Part shown: one piece after another, positions 11,986 through 21,140 of the stretch
Position numbering within the stretch: the stretch's first letter is position 1
How the letters are laid out: each line of letters opens with the position of its first letter
Origin: Ceratothoa steindachneri
Taxonomy: Eukaryota; Arthropoda; Malacostraca; Isopoda; Cymothoidae
Length of the DNA: 64,000 bases
Direction: 5' to 3'
Assembly (NCBI GenBank): GCA_963969495.1
Contig: OZ018321.1
Coordinates: 100,627,578 to 100,691,577 of the forward strand
Program-made: the position numbers and the translations under genes
The notes under the pieces: generated by a model
Database searches by the model: none
What the model was told of the DNA's origin: nothing
What the model saw: only the letters and a program-made list of their open reading frames with translations

Positions 11986-12560
11986 CATAAAAGAATAACT
12001 TTTTCGACCAGGACATTATGATAATCTTCAGAATCCAACCTTACTTTCATCACTTACATTGAGTTGTGCGAGCATGTGTACGGTAAGGTTTATATTTTTT
12101 CATCTTTCACCATCGTGGAAGCCGCAAATATATGAATAAGAGAAGAATTATAGCGGCGAACAACATATCGCAAGGCTTTTATGGGAAACAATAATGTGCT
12201 CATTTATGTTGTAGAAAAAATAGCTTACTTTACATACGTAGATTTGGCCGGGATCATAAAAAGTATTTAAGGTTAAAATGTCCTTTCGTTTTTTTTTTTC
12301 CTTTCCTACTCTCTTTTTTCTTACACACACTAACACACAGGCTTCCATAATTCGAAGACTAGGAATAGCAAAATTTACATGAATAATAAACGGGTTAATT
12401 AGATTTACATATGTAGAGTTTACTTCTCTGGGAAATTTTAAAATTACAAATACTCGTGTATAATGTACAAAGCAAAGTGCCATATTGCAGATTTAATTGC
12501 ATATACATATACAGGCGATATTTGGGAAATTTTCCTGTTTAGCTTACACGAGCTTCATTA
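11986..12560. other. No recognised feature
   Basis: AT-rich. The minus-strand open frame at 12148-12483 (111 codons) shows no domain and is probably chance. Confidence 0.5.
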
Positions 12561-12564
12561 TCCG

Positions 12565-12820
12565 TATAAAAACTCCAGACACAAAGCTTAAGCTTGGTTA
12601 GCGTCCACTTTTCTCTCGGACTTCCACAATTTCCCCGCAATTCACTTCCACAATTCACTTCTTCAATTCACCACTGCATTGTTTGTTTAGTTCATTTCTG
12701 ATAATTTGCTCATATTATATCCGATATTGACACTGTAGCTGAAGCTCGCTTTATTGTACTTTCCTTCCTCTCCACCACAAATTCCTTTTCTCGTCCTCGT
12801 GTCTCCTGAGTAAGTATCAG
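12565..12820 (+). promoter_or_regulatory. TATA box with downstream non-coding exon and splice donor
   Basis: TATAAAA begins at 12565. About 245 bp downstream is GA|GTAAGTATCAG, a near-consensus 5' splice site with GT at 12810. Between them the plus strand is pyrimidine-rich, as in many 5' leaders. No coding exon or acceptor with a recognisable product follows before the mariner remnant. This could be a true upstream exon of a gene outside the window, an LTR leader, or coincidence. Confidence 0.35.
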
Positions 12821-12954
12821 TTAACCAAAATTTCGTAAATTTTTAAACCCACAAAAGAGAAACGATAATTTGACAAAATTTATTGGTTACCTGATGTAAA
12901 ATAGTTTATAGCAGTTTCAGGAATCTTTTCTGAACAAAGTAAAATTAAGTATTG

Positions 12955-13200
12955 GCATTTTGAATACAACTCCATGGGATGTGAAGCAAACAGGGTGTTG
13001 CTTTTTCTCTCTTCTAGTGCGTCTTCATCAAAGAATCTTTAATTTCGAATCTGATTGTTTTAAGAGAAAAGAAGAAGGTAGAAATCTGAAAGAGATATTT
13101 GGATAGTATAGCGGAAGAAATAGTAGCTCTCAACCCAAACTATTCATTGTATCTTCACTAGGCGTGCATGTGTAGTCGTGCATTGTCCTGCAGAAACATA
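12955..13200 (-). pseudogene. Mariner transposase C-terminal half
   Basis: On the minus strand the segment near 13200 reads VMFLQDNARLHMHA. This is the mariner block around the second catalytic Asp (QDNARPH). It is followed, with frame slips, by a region corresponding to LGWEVLPHPPYSPDL and by ISLSDFYLLFS. Next comes RFFDEDALEERKS, and ASHPMELYSK closes it, all in mariner order. The third catalytic Asp region is scrambled by indels. This copy differs from the two deleted mariners and is a separate, older lineage. No inverted repeats could be assigned. Confidence 0.8.
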
Positions 13201-15109
13201 ATTTACAATCAATTAGAATATTAAAAATTCCCCAAGGGATACAAAAGAGAACAATGAAAACCACTCAACCATGACGCTCTGAATCCGGATAGAAGTGTAG
13301 AAGAGAGCTTGAAGTAGGCATAGGTAAGATTGTGTTAGTTGTTGGTGAATTATGTCCTGAACAATGGTGCAGCAGAAGAGTTGCAATTAAGTGTACGGAC
13401 ACGGAATTTAATATACAGGGATTCTAGACTTCTTAACCTTTATTTATTGTTTTATTGATCAATTATTTTTAAACTATTGATATTTATATCAGTATCGCAT
13501 TTAATTGCATGTTTCCTAATAGGGAAGCCTCTATACGATTACAATAGCATTATTCATATTTCAAACTTTGAAGCCGCATCCTTTATCCACAGATATAAAT
13601 CGTTTCCTCAATTTCGGTATGTACTCGTGAACAGATTACTGTAGGTAGATAGATCCTGTATTCCTTTTGCTAGTGCTCCGTGTGCGTGGACGTTAAGCTT
13701 AATTTAAATGACTGATCCTGAATCAAGGAGTAAAGTCCTGTTCGTGAAAGAATCAATGATATGCAGGCAGTGGTTTTATGGGACAACGCATATTTCCAGC
13801 TATCACGCCGTTTGGGAGTTTACCTGTTCGCTACTGGTATAGTTGCCTCTGGACATACATCGACGAGTTTTATGATCAAACTGTTTGTAGTATCAACACT
13901 TACCATTTTATAGTTGGATAGTTCCGCTGAACACAGGTAAATAGGAATCGTATTCTCGAGGGATGTCTCTCGTGCTCTAACTCTTCGAGTCCTTGGGAGA
14001 AAGTGGCGACCTGAAGGAATTATTTTCCCCTGTAGCATCTCGCAGAGGTCCTAAAGATTATCTATACAACAGCAATGATATTCTTCTGGGTTTGCCTTTC
14101 AAGAATTCGATCTGCCTCAGTTGCCAGATGATCCAGGAGGATAGCAGGGGAGTTAGAATTCGCAAGGCTTCTTGGAAGTGCGGAGGAAATCTTTGACGAA
14201 AAGTCTAGCTAAGGAAATCCCGCACTTTGTTGTCAACAAAGGTGTCAAGTAGCTTATATAGCAGTCGATTGGCGCCAGATTGGAAAGTTTATCTGAGTTC
14301 AATAAAAGTACCTTGATTTGAGCGACTATATGAATATAACACATACAAAATCGTAGTCTAGCAGAGAGAACAGAGGTAATGTGCATTGGGGTTGCAAAGG
14401 TGTAGGGAAATGGTGTATATGACCGAAGATTGGAGGGCTTGAACCTGTGACTTTAGTTTATATTCAGCAATGCTCATTCATTCTCAGTGGAGGATAAACT
14501 CCATTGGGCTAAATCAGAAGGTGGGAGCGATGGTTTACAAATCTAGAAAAACGTAACATTTACAATATGGTTTACTGGATGAGCTGTGCTTTTCTGTGTG
14601 TTTTGAGGGTTTTTTTGCCATCATCATTCCTTCTCTCTTTCTCAGAGAGCTGCGGAGTTATAAAAAAGTACTTCGTGGTTGAGTTTTGTTTAGGAGTTAG
14701 GACATTAATAGGAATTTTCATCCAGTAATGAAGTAGCTGAGAAGGTACTCAGGGCAGGGTTGCTATAAAATCGTGTGGTTTCTCAGTGTTCTTATTTTCC
14801 TCAATTCTGTGGAGCTCTTGCTAATCGCAAGAAATTTAAGACACTTTATTCTTTAAGGTGAATCTTTATTATAAAATATAGAATATTCTTCAAGAATCAA
14901 AAAGCGCATGTAATTAACGATGTGAATATTTATTAACGATCAAAATAATTGATGAGGGACACAAAATTCAAAAAAGATTGACGAAGAATGATTGAACCGA
15001 AATTTACTGCTTGACTAGATTATGTGGCGGTGAGGTTATAAGGAAAGAGTAGAGTGTAAGACAAGAAGGAAATAACTATCTGTTTGTTGTATTTTATACA
15101 AAGATCGGT
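13201..15109. other. No recognised feature
   Basis: Two short open frames near 13820-14386 have no known domain. Sequence between 14580 and 15110 may contain the far 3' end of the LINE, but I see no clear tail. Confidence 0.4.
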
Positions 15110-15289
15110 CACGTTTTATGTGTTCTTGGGAGCCAGTTCGAGCAGGAGAAACAATCCTTGCTTGAAATATCTTTACCTTTCCCGGGTGAGCACAATGATG
15201 AAGAGTTACTAGGAGCTACAGAGTAAAAAAGTACCCTAAAAGACCTTACGGTTCATACAAGGAGGATACTTTTGGTGCAATCTTCGAAG

Positions 15290-15806
15290 ATGTCCGTTGG
15301 TAACCTCGAAGATCACTCGAGAGGATCTTAACGGCGATTTTGAAAGACTTTATCTAGTCTTAATTTGAACTGGTCAACAGATTCATTGTTGACAACTTCC
15401 GTCGAAAGTGCGTTCCAACTACCGCAGATACTGTAAGTGAAGAATTTCCCACACAGATCACGGTGGTATCGCTTTATTTCAAGTTTAAAGCCTAGATTTC
15501 TAGTTCCTTCTCGCTGAGCTGGAAAATATCCCCGTAGTCCAGTCTGTCGAAGCCTCGAAGTATTCTAAATACTTCGATAAACTGACCACGTAGTCTCCGG
15601 GTCTCCAGCAGAAACATATCTAATTTCCTTAATCTATCTTCCCTTATTTTTATGTCTGATAGAGGGAATCAGTTTGGTTGGCCTGGCGTGCACGCGTTCC
15701 AATCTCGCGATGTCTTTCCGAAATAAAGGACTCTAAAATTGTCCGGCATACTTCAGGTGCGGTGGGAAAAGGGAGTTGTAAAGACCAGTACTATCTCCTT
15801 GTTCCG
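15290..15806 (-). pseudogene. LINE ORF2 C-terminal region
   Basis: Downstream of the reverse-transcriptase frame the minus strand reads, with slips, HLKYAGQF, RKDIARLERVHARPTKL, then LRGYFPAQREGTRNLGFK and SICGSWNALSTEVVNNESVD, followed by QFKLRLDKVF. The last block matches the terminal motif of CR1/L2 ORF2 proteins (WNSLP-EVV-A-S--FK--LD). It gives the true C-terminus of this element near 15320. Several stops interrupt it. Confidence 0.75.
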
Positions 15807-16644
15807 TTATAAAAACTGTCGCTTTATATAACCTAACATCCTTTGGGCTTTCTTCTCCACCTCAATACACTGTTTCGAGAACTTGAGGTCACTCGTGATA
15901 GTTACACCCAATTTCTTTTCAGTGTCGGTGGATTCAAGCGCAGTGCCCTTAAGGGTATAGGGTGATTGAGGATTTTGGTGGCCGATATGCATCACTTTGC
16001 ATATGTTTACGTTGAAAGGCATTTGCAACGTATCAGACCAGTCCCCAATCTTCCGAAGATCTTCCTGCAGGCTTGCAGTATTTCTTTTCTTTGCCACGTT
16101 CATACCAAGCTTGGCATCATCGGCAAATTTGGAAATATTGGCAACCATGTCACCGTTAATGACGTTGACGAAGATGATGAATAGTATTGGTCCCAGGACA
16201 GAACCTTGAGGCACCTCGCTAGTAACGAGCACCCACTTAGAAGCCTGTCTATTCACCAACACCCGTTGCCGTCAGCAACTTAGCCAGTTCTCGATCCAGC
16301 CGGCTACTTTTCAGTCTATGCCCAGCGCTCGCACTTTCAGGAGAAGGCGGCGGTGTGGTACCTTCTCAAAGGCTTTCTGAAAGTCTAAGTAGACCACATC
16401 CACCGCCTTGTCCTGATGGTGCCTCACTGAAGACGAAGTGAGAGAATTCCACAAGGTTCTTTAGGCATGACCGTTGCCTTCGAAAGCCGGGCTGGGAACT
16501 CCTTAGTAGCAGGTTTGACTCTAAATGCGAAGTCATTTTGTACACCATGATGCTTTCCATGAGTTTACCGAATATCGAAGTCAGACTGATAGGTTGGTAG
16601 TTCGACGGTTGGCTACGGTCTCCTTTCTTGAAAATAGGAGTCAT
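15807..16644 (-). pseudogene. LINE reverse transcriptase (ORF2), frameshifted
   Basis: Two main open pieces (16366-16644 and 15807-16262) make up the RT domain. The first begins MTPIFKKGDRSQPSNYQPIS and includes QPGFRRQRSC. The junction, in another frame, holds motif A as VVYLDFQKAFEKVPHRR. The second contains VPQGSVLGPILFIIF (motif B) and FADDAKL (catalytic YADD-type motif C). It then runs to YIKRQFL at 15807. All catalytic aspartates are visible, but a frameshift between 16262 and 16366 splits the domain. The family normally reads through as one ORF2 of about 900-1000 residues. Confidence 0.9.
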
Positions 16645-16680
16645 CTCCGCTTCATACTAGTCTCTAGGAACGCATTCGGT

Positions 16681-18126
16681 TCAGATTGACATGTTGAAGA
16701 TTGCGCACAAGTTTCGTGACACTTGATCGCACACTTCTTTCAACACTTTAGGTAGAAACCCATCAGGGCTTGGTGACTTATTCGTCATTAGGTCAGGGAT
16801 CTTCTTTTTTATTTTTCCTTCTCTGAAGTCCATATGCTCCAGCTTTTCCTCCGAGTAGGAATCCGTCGGCTGGGGGATGGGACCACACTCTCCAGTAAAC
16901 CCTGAAGAGAAGTCGTTGAGGAGGTTAGCATTTTCTGCAGCTAAATGCTTTAATGTCCCCTCCTCATTCCTCAAAGGGCCAATCGTTCGACGGATTGGTT
17001 TACGGCTGTTTACATATCCAAAGAACTCCTTGGTATTCTCTTTACAGTGTCTCGCCACTCGTAGCTCCTCACACCGGTTAGCTTCCCTTATGCTGTACCT
17101 TACTCTCCTGGCTAGCCTACCGTATTCGTCAAAGTCACCCGAGATCTTCGATTGCTGGTAAACAGTTCTCTTCTCCCTAAGCAGTTGACCCATTTCTTGA
17201 TTAGACCACTTTGATTGAAAAGATGACCGACGGGCGCATTTCAGAGAGATGAAAAGCGATTGAAGACTCATGAATGTGGTTTTGAAACTGTTCCACGAGT
17301 CTTCAACAGCATCGCACACTTCTAGCCTCACGTCAGTCAGTTTAGCAGGAACACCTGCAAAGTTTGCTCTTCTCAAATCGAGTTTCCTCGATTTATTAGT
17401 TGCAGGCCCTGCCTTCGGGACTTTGATTACAAATCTAATTAGTCGGTGGTCACTCTTACTGAACTCTTCGCCAACAGAGAGGTCCTCAACGATGTCATCT
17501 TCAGAGGTGAAAACCAAGTCAAGGATATTGTCTCCTCTGGTTGGCTCTCTCTCCCATTGAGTGAGGAACTCCTTGTTTGCAAACTCCAGGAGTAGTGCAT
17601 TCTCGCCGCAGGGTTCTCTGGTTTCCCAGTCAACTTGTGTATTGAAATCCCCCATGACGATACACACTGTGTCTTCGACAAGTTGTCCTAGTAGCTGGTA
17701 CAGATCTCTGTCCTTTTCAACGAGTTAGGCATGAGGTCTATAAAGCACCAGGGTCCTGTATTTGTCAGGACCTATCTCTAGGTCAACACCTAGTAGTTCA
17801 TGGTCGAATACGATATTGAAATCCGTCAAGTTGAGAGTATCTTTGTCATACAACATCACACCGCCACCCGCTCTGTATGGCCTATCTTTTAGGAAGAGCT
17901 GGTAACCGGAAATCGTGAATTCACCTTCAAAATCTCGGCTTGAGCTTTTTATCCACGACTCCTTTATGGCTTCCATCTCAGGTTCTTCTGTTGCTACGAG
18001 GCCACGGAGCTCAAGAAACTTGTTCCTGATTGACCTCACATTGAACAGAAGAACTTTCAGGGAAACCCGAATGTAGGACTCTCTACTCTCTTCCGTTTCT
18101 CGGCTTGCTTGCTGGAGCGGTGCCAT
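16681..18126 (-). pseudogene. LINE AP endonuclease and linker (ORF2 N-terminal half)
   Basis: The piece at 17725-18126 shows LLFNVRSIRNKF, then KESWIK (catalytic Glu region) and RAGGGVMLY, ending at a stop after VLYRPHA. The piece at 16681-17667 continues with MGDFN and, about 65 residues on, SDHRLI. These are the Asp/Asn and Asp-His active-site motifs of APE-type LINE endonucleases that nick target DNA. The linker runs into SPSPDGFLPKVLKE, the entry to the RT domain. A short frameshifted gap lies at 17668-17724. Loss of continuity means no full endonuclease-RT protein could be made. Confidence 0.9.
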
Positions 18127-18179
18127 TCCTCTTTGCGACCTCCGAGAAGGTCGTTCCAGGAGTCACACGCGCGTACTGG

Positions 18180-18700
18180 CGTACGTCAGCCTTCACTCTA
18201 GGCCTGACACTACTTTGGGTCCGTTCCACGACATTTCGTATCATGTTGCAGAGTACGGCCTTTCCTTTAAATGATAGATGTACTCTATCACTTTGGTAGA
18301 GATCATTTCTACCATAGAAGGTGCGGTAAGGGTCCACAAAAAAAGTCCGCCTCCGCCGTACACAAATCTCCGAGGCGTCGCTTAAGGGAGACGTTCCTCG
18401 ACTGAGCGGTCTGGGTTGGACCTCTTCTTGGCAGCATCCCGACCACTACACGTCTGCGTGTTTTTATCCCACAGTCGTCCACAGCACCAATGACTGTAGA
18501 GGTTGATGCCACTTACCATTAGGGCAACGTCTGAGTTCTCAGAAATCTGAGATTTCTCCGTCTCTACTCTAATTTGCTGGTTTTTTCCTCCTGGTAGGCA
18601 AGTTACCTTCACACACGTGCAAAGGCTTGCTGCTAGCAGGCGTTGCAGGGCCCGTGCTTGAGAGTCCCCAATAAGGTTGACCCTCGCACATTTGACTGCA
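18180..18700 (-). pseudogene. LINE ORF1 esterase (SGNH) domain
   Basis: Minus-strand frames read NLIGDSQARALQRLL (SGNH block I, nucleophile Ser in GDS at 18661-18669). About fifty residues later comes MVSGINLY (the Gly/Asn block at 18502-18513). After a frameshift comes SDRVHLSFKGKA, with the Asp-x-x-His pair at 18278-18289. These are the four catalytic blocks of the esterase found in ORF1 of CR1-type LINEs. One frameshift lies before block I (near 18685) and another near 18380. The domain is thought to act on lipid or membrane esters and to help ORF1 function; that is family knowledge, not visible here. Confidence 0.8.
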
Positions 18701-18863
18701 CACTTTTATTTCGCCATAGACTTATCACTTTTCTCTTTCGTATCTGTATTTCCCTTGTTTTTCTTCTTCTTCTTTCATTTTTTTTATCTTCGTTCGTCTT
18801 TTCTTCTGTTTCTCTTTTCTCTTCTTTTCTTTCCACTTTCCCTTGCACACCAGTAACGCCCTA

Positions 18864-19355
18864 ATCATCTACACTGGGGTGAGCTGCATTAAGGTCGTTT
18901 TTCTTCTTTTTATTCTTTTTATTTTTCTTATTGGCGTCTCCACATGGCTGAAGTGGGACAGCCAATGCAGTTTTAGCTCCTTGAGCTGGTGTCACATCGG
19001 CGGAACCACCCAAGTCAGTGGGACTTTCGTCTCGATCTTGAGCTGACTGGGCCTCTAGTTTAGAGGCTAGCTCTAGGATTCTCTCATCGAGACGCCGAAT
19101 CTGAAGCGCGAGCTGTGTTTCTAGGGTCTGTATTTTACTTTCCAGCGCCATAGATTTTTCTTCAGAGGTTTTGAAGAGATCCTTGAGTTCATTGCAGTAT
19201 GCCACTGCCTCTCGGACCTCTCCTTTAAGGATGCAGTCGGTGCATATAGTTCCTTGGTGGCATTTTGAAAAACATCCTTCCGGGAAGTCCACGCACCACT
19301 TATCCTTCTGGCATATCGCACATGTATATTTGAGTGCAGCTGGACCTTTTTTCTG
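18864..19355 (-). pseudogene. LINE ORF1 N-terminal zinc finger and coiled coil
   Basis: The frame is open from 19355 down to a TAG at 18861-18863. It begins with a Cys/His-rich module: TCAICQKDKWCVDF, then CFSKCHQGTICTDC, spacing typical of a PHD/RING-like finger. A long coiled coil follows (KSMALESKIQTLETQLALQ and onward), then a lysine-rich tail KKNKKNKKKK. The same frame continues past the TAG with another Lys/Arg/Glu stretch to about 18690, so the TAG is a premature stop. A TGA lies just upstream, and the likely start (MTEK, ATG at 19357-19359) is one frame away, implying an indel in the A-run near 19350. It is probably an RNA-binding ORF1. Confidence 0.75.
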
Positions 19356-19359
19356 TCAT

Positions 19360-20275
19360 TTTGAACATTTTCTCTCTCTAAAAACTTTGCAACCAATCAA
19401 TAGTAAAAAAGGGGGTTGGTGAGTTCTCCCCGCGTGAGTCGCTCCCGCCTATCCATCGGAGAGGTTTCAAATCTTCAAGAAGGCACGCTCCATGTGCTGC
19501 TGTTCGTCTGACCTAGTCGTCAAACCTCAGCGTGCCGTGGCTATCAACCAAGCAGCACTGACGGTCCCAGAAGGGGCCATCGATTTCTCACCAGGTGAAC
19601 AACGGAGTACGCCCCGTACTAAATTCCTACTAGTTACCTTCACGAGGGCCAAGATCTCGGAGCAGCGTTCAATGGATATCCCACCTAACCAAGAGACTCG
19701 ACCAAAGGCTTTTTATTGGCCTGGTAACCAACCTGGAAACAAGGGCTTCCACTTCGGACCGATGCTACCAGAGGCACCCGTCAACGGTCACTGGGAATGG
19801 TCAATAATTACGCGCCAGGGAAGGGTTTAACGGGGCACTACCCTCATTCCATTCATCGTGCCCAAACGCCTAGGACACCTCTAGTCCTAGTCTCTCGCAA
19901 CCAGTAAGCGTCGGTTGGCGTTGTTTATAGAGGTTTCAAAGCCTCTCTTCTGACGCGTAAAGGAGCTGCCAGGTCCTTATATTTAGAAAGTTTGAAAAAA
20001 GGATGATAATGACTTGATAGTAGTAGGGTTTTGTTGTTTTTTTTCGTTTTTTTTTTATATAATAAGTTGACGAGATAGGATAATAGTGAAAAAGGAGAAG
20101 GATAGAGTAGAAAAAATAATGACGCTCTTTGTCTGGAACCTCGTTTCCGACCAAATGGACAAAGGAAGCCCGACCAGGGGTACCCAAAAGAGAGGTGCCC
20201 CCGTCTACATAGCTTAAAAAGTCAAAGATCCACACAAGCTCTCTTCCCGAGACAAGGATGCGTCACCTCTCCCTC
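19360..20275 (-). other. Probable 5' leader of the LINE
   Basis: This stretch is markedly richer in G and C than the flanks. It sits directly upstream of ORF1 and ends abruptly where the 128-bp repeat element begins at 20276. The 112-codon plus-strand frame at 19492-19830 has no domain and is likely a shadow. An AT-rich stretch at 19980-20110 interrupts it. Confidence 0.5.
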
Positions 20276-21140
20276 TAAATTGAGGTTGGGAGGACTTTGT
20301 CAATTATATGATTGGAAAGAAAATGTAAAACAACACAAGGGTTTCAAATTTCGCTAGAATCGCCCCAATAGTTATGATGTTATTGCCAAAAATCAATCTC
20401 AGGCTAAACTTCGAGGGACTTTGACAATCATATCATTCGAAAAAGAATGTAAAACAACATAGGGGTGTTGAATTTCTTTACAATTGGTAGGATAGTCACG
20501 ATGTTATTGCCAAAATAAAATAATCCCAGGAATAACCTTGGGTGGTGATGGTGGTGTAGGTATAGGTGGTGGTGGTAGTATAAGTTTTGGTGATGTAGAT
20601 AGTGTAGGTGTAGGTGGGGTGCTGTATATGTGACAGGTGTTGTTTTTGTATAAAGGGGTGGTGTTTGTGTTAGTGGTGTAAGTGATAGTGGTGCAGATTG
20701 CGGTGGCATAGGCTGTGTAGGTGGTGTTGTAGGTGGTGCAGTTGGTGTTGGTGTAAGTGGTAGTGGTTTCTATGGTGTAATTGATGGTATACAGGTGATG
20801 GTGGTTTAGGTGCTGGTGGCTTATGTGGTTGTGGTGTAGGTGGTTGTGAAGTAGGTGGTGGTGGTGTAGGTGCAGGTGGTAGTAGTGTAGGTGGTAGTAG
20901 TGTAGGTGGTAGTAGTGTAGTTTGTATTCGCGTAGCTGGTGCAAGCGGTGGTGGTGTATGTGTTGTAGGTAGTGGTGGTGTAGGTTGTGTAGGGGATGAT
21001 TCAAAGAGAATGTAAAATTACATAAGGGTTTCAAATTTCGTTAGAATCAGCCGAATAGTTATAATGTCATTACGAAAAAAGAAAATCGAAATAGGGACCG
21101 ACCGACTGACATAGTGAGATGTAAAGTCGTATGTGACTAA
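20276..21140 (+). repeat. Element with 128-bp tandem units, copy 1 (interrupted)
   Basis: Unit landmarks CTAACCTTGGGAGGAC-like occur at about 20276, 20404 and 20532 (spacing 128). Each is followed by ATCATTCGAAAGAGAATG-type and GTTTCAAATTTCGTTAGAAT-type blocks. The last unit is split by a GT-rich expansion (20538-20998). It resumes with AGAGAATGTAAAATTACATA and ends in the conserved terminus GACCGACCGACTGACATAGT through GTGACTAA at 21140. The left flank found in copies 2 and 3 is missing; the element starts where the LINE leader ends. Confidence 0.85.
20538..20998 (+). repeat. GGT/GTA-rich minisatellite expanded inside a 128-bp unit
   Basis: Almost pure G/T/A on the plus strand with very few C. 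It is built of variants of GGTGGTGGTGTAGGT, including a 15-bp tandem (AGTAGTGTAGGTGGT at about 20879-20920). It begins exactly at the CCTTGGGTGGTGATGG site of a 128-bp unit, so a short GGTGG seed probably expanded there. The His/Thr-rich open frames on the minus strand are translation artefacts. Confidence 0.85.

Larger units (their letters stand above)
15110..20275 (-). mobile_element. Nearly full-length CR1/L2-like LINE
   Basis: The minus strand carries, in order from 20275 downward, a GC-richer 5' leader and an ORF1 with zinc finger, coiled coil and SGNH esterase. ORF2 follows with AP-type endonuclease and reverse transcriptase, and then a short 3' region. This architecture is that of CR1/L2-group non-LTR retrotransposons. 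Base composition drops back to AT-rich outside the limits given. Both ends are approximate because no target-site duplication or 3' microsatellite was identified. Multiple stops and frameshifts show that this copy is dead. Confidence 0.85.

Noticed and set aside
19492..19830. 112-codon frame on the plus strand
   Set aside because: It lies opposite the probable LINE 5' leader, has no domain and is open mainly because the segment is GC-richer.
20428..21034. His/Thr/Tyr-rich frames of 93 and 176 codons on the minus strand
   Set aside because: They are translations of the GT-rich minisatellite; the frame follows repeat composition only.
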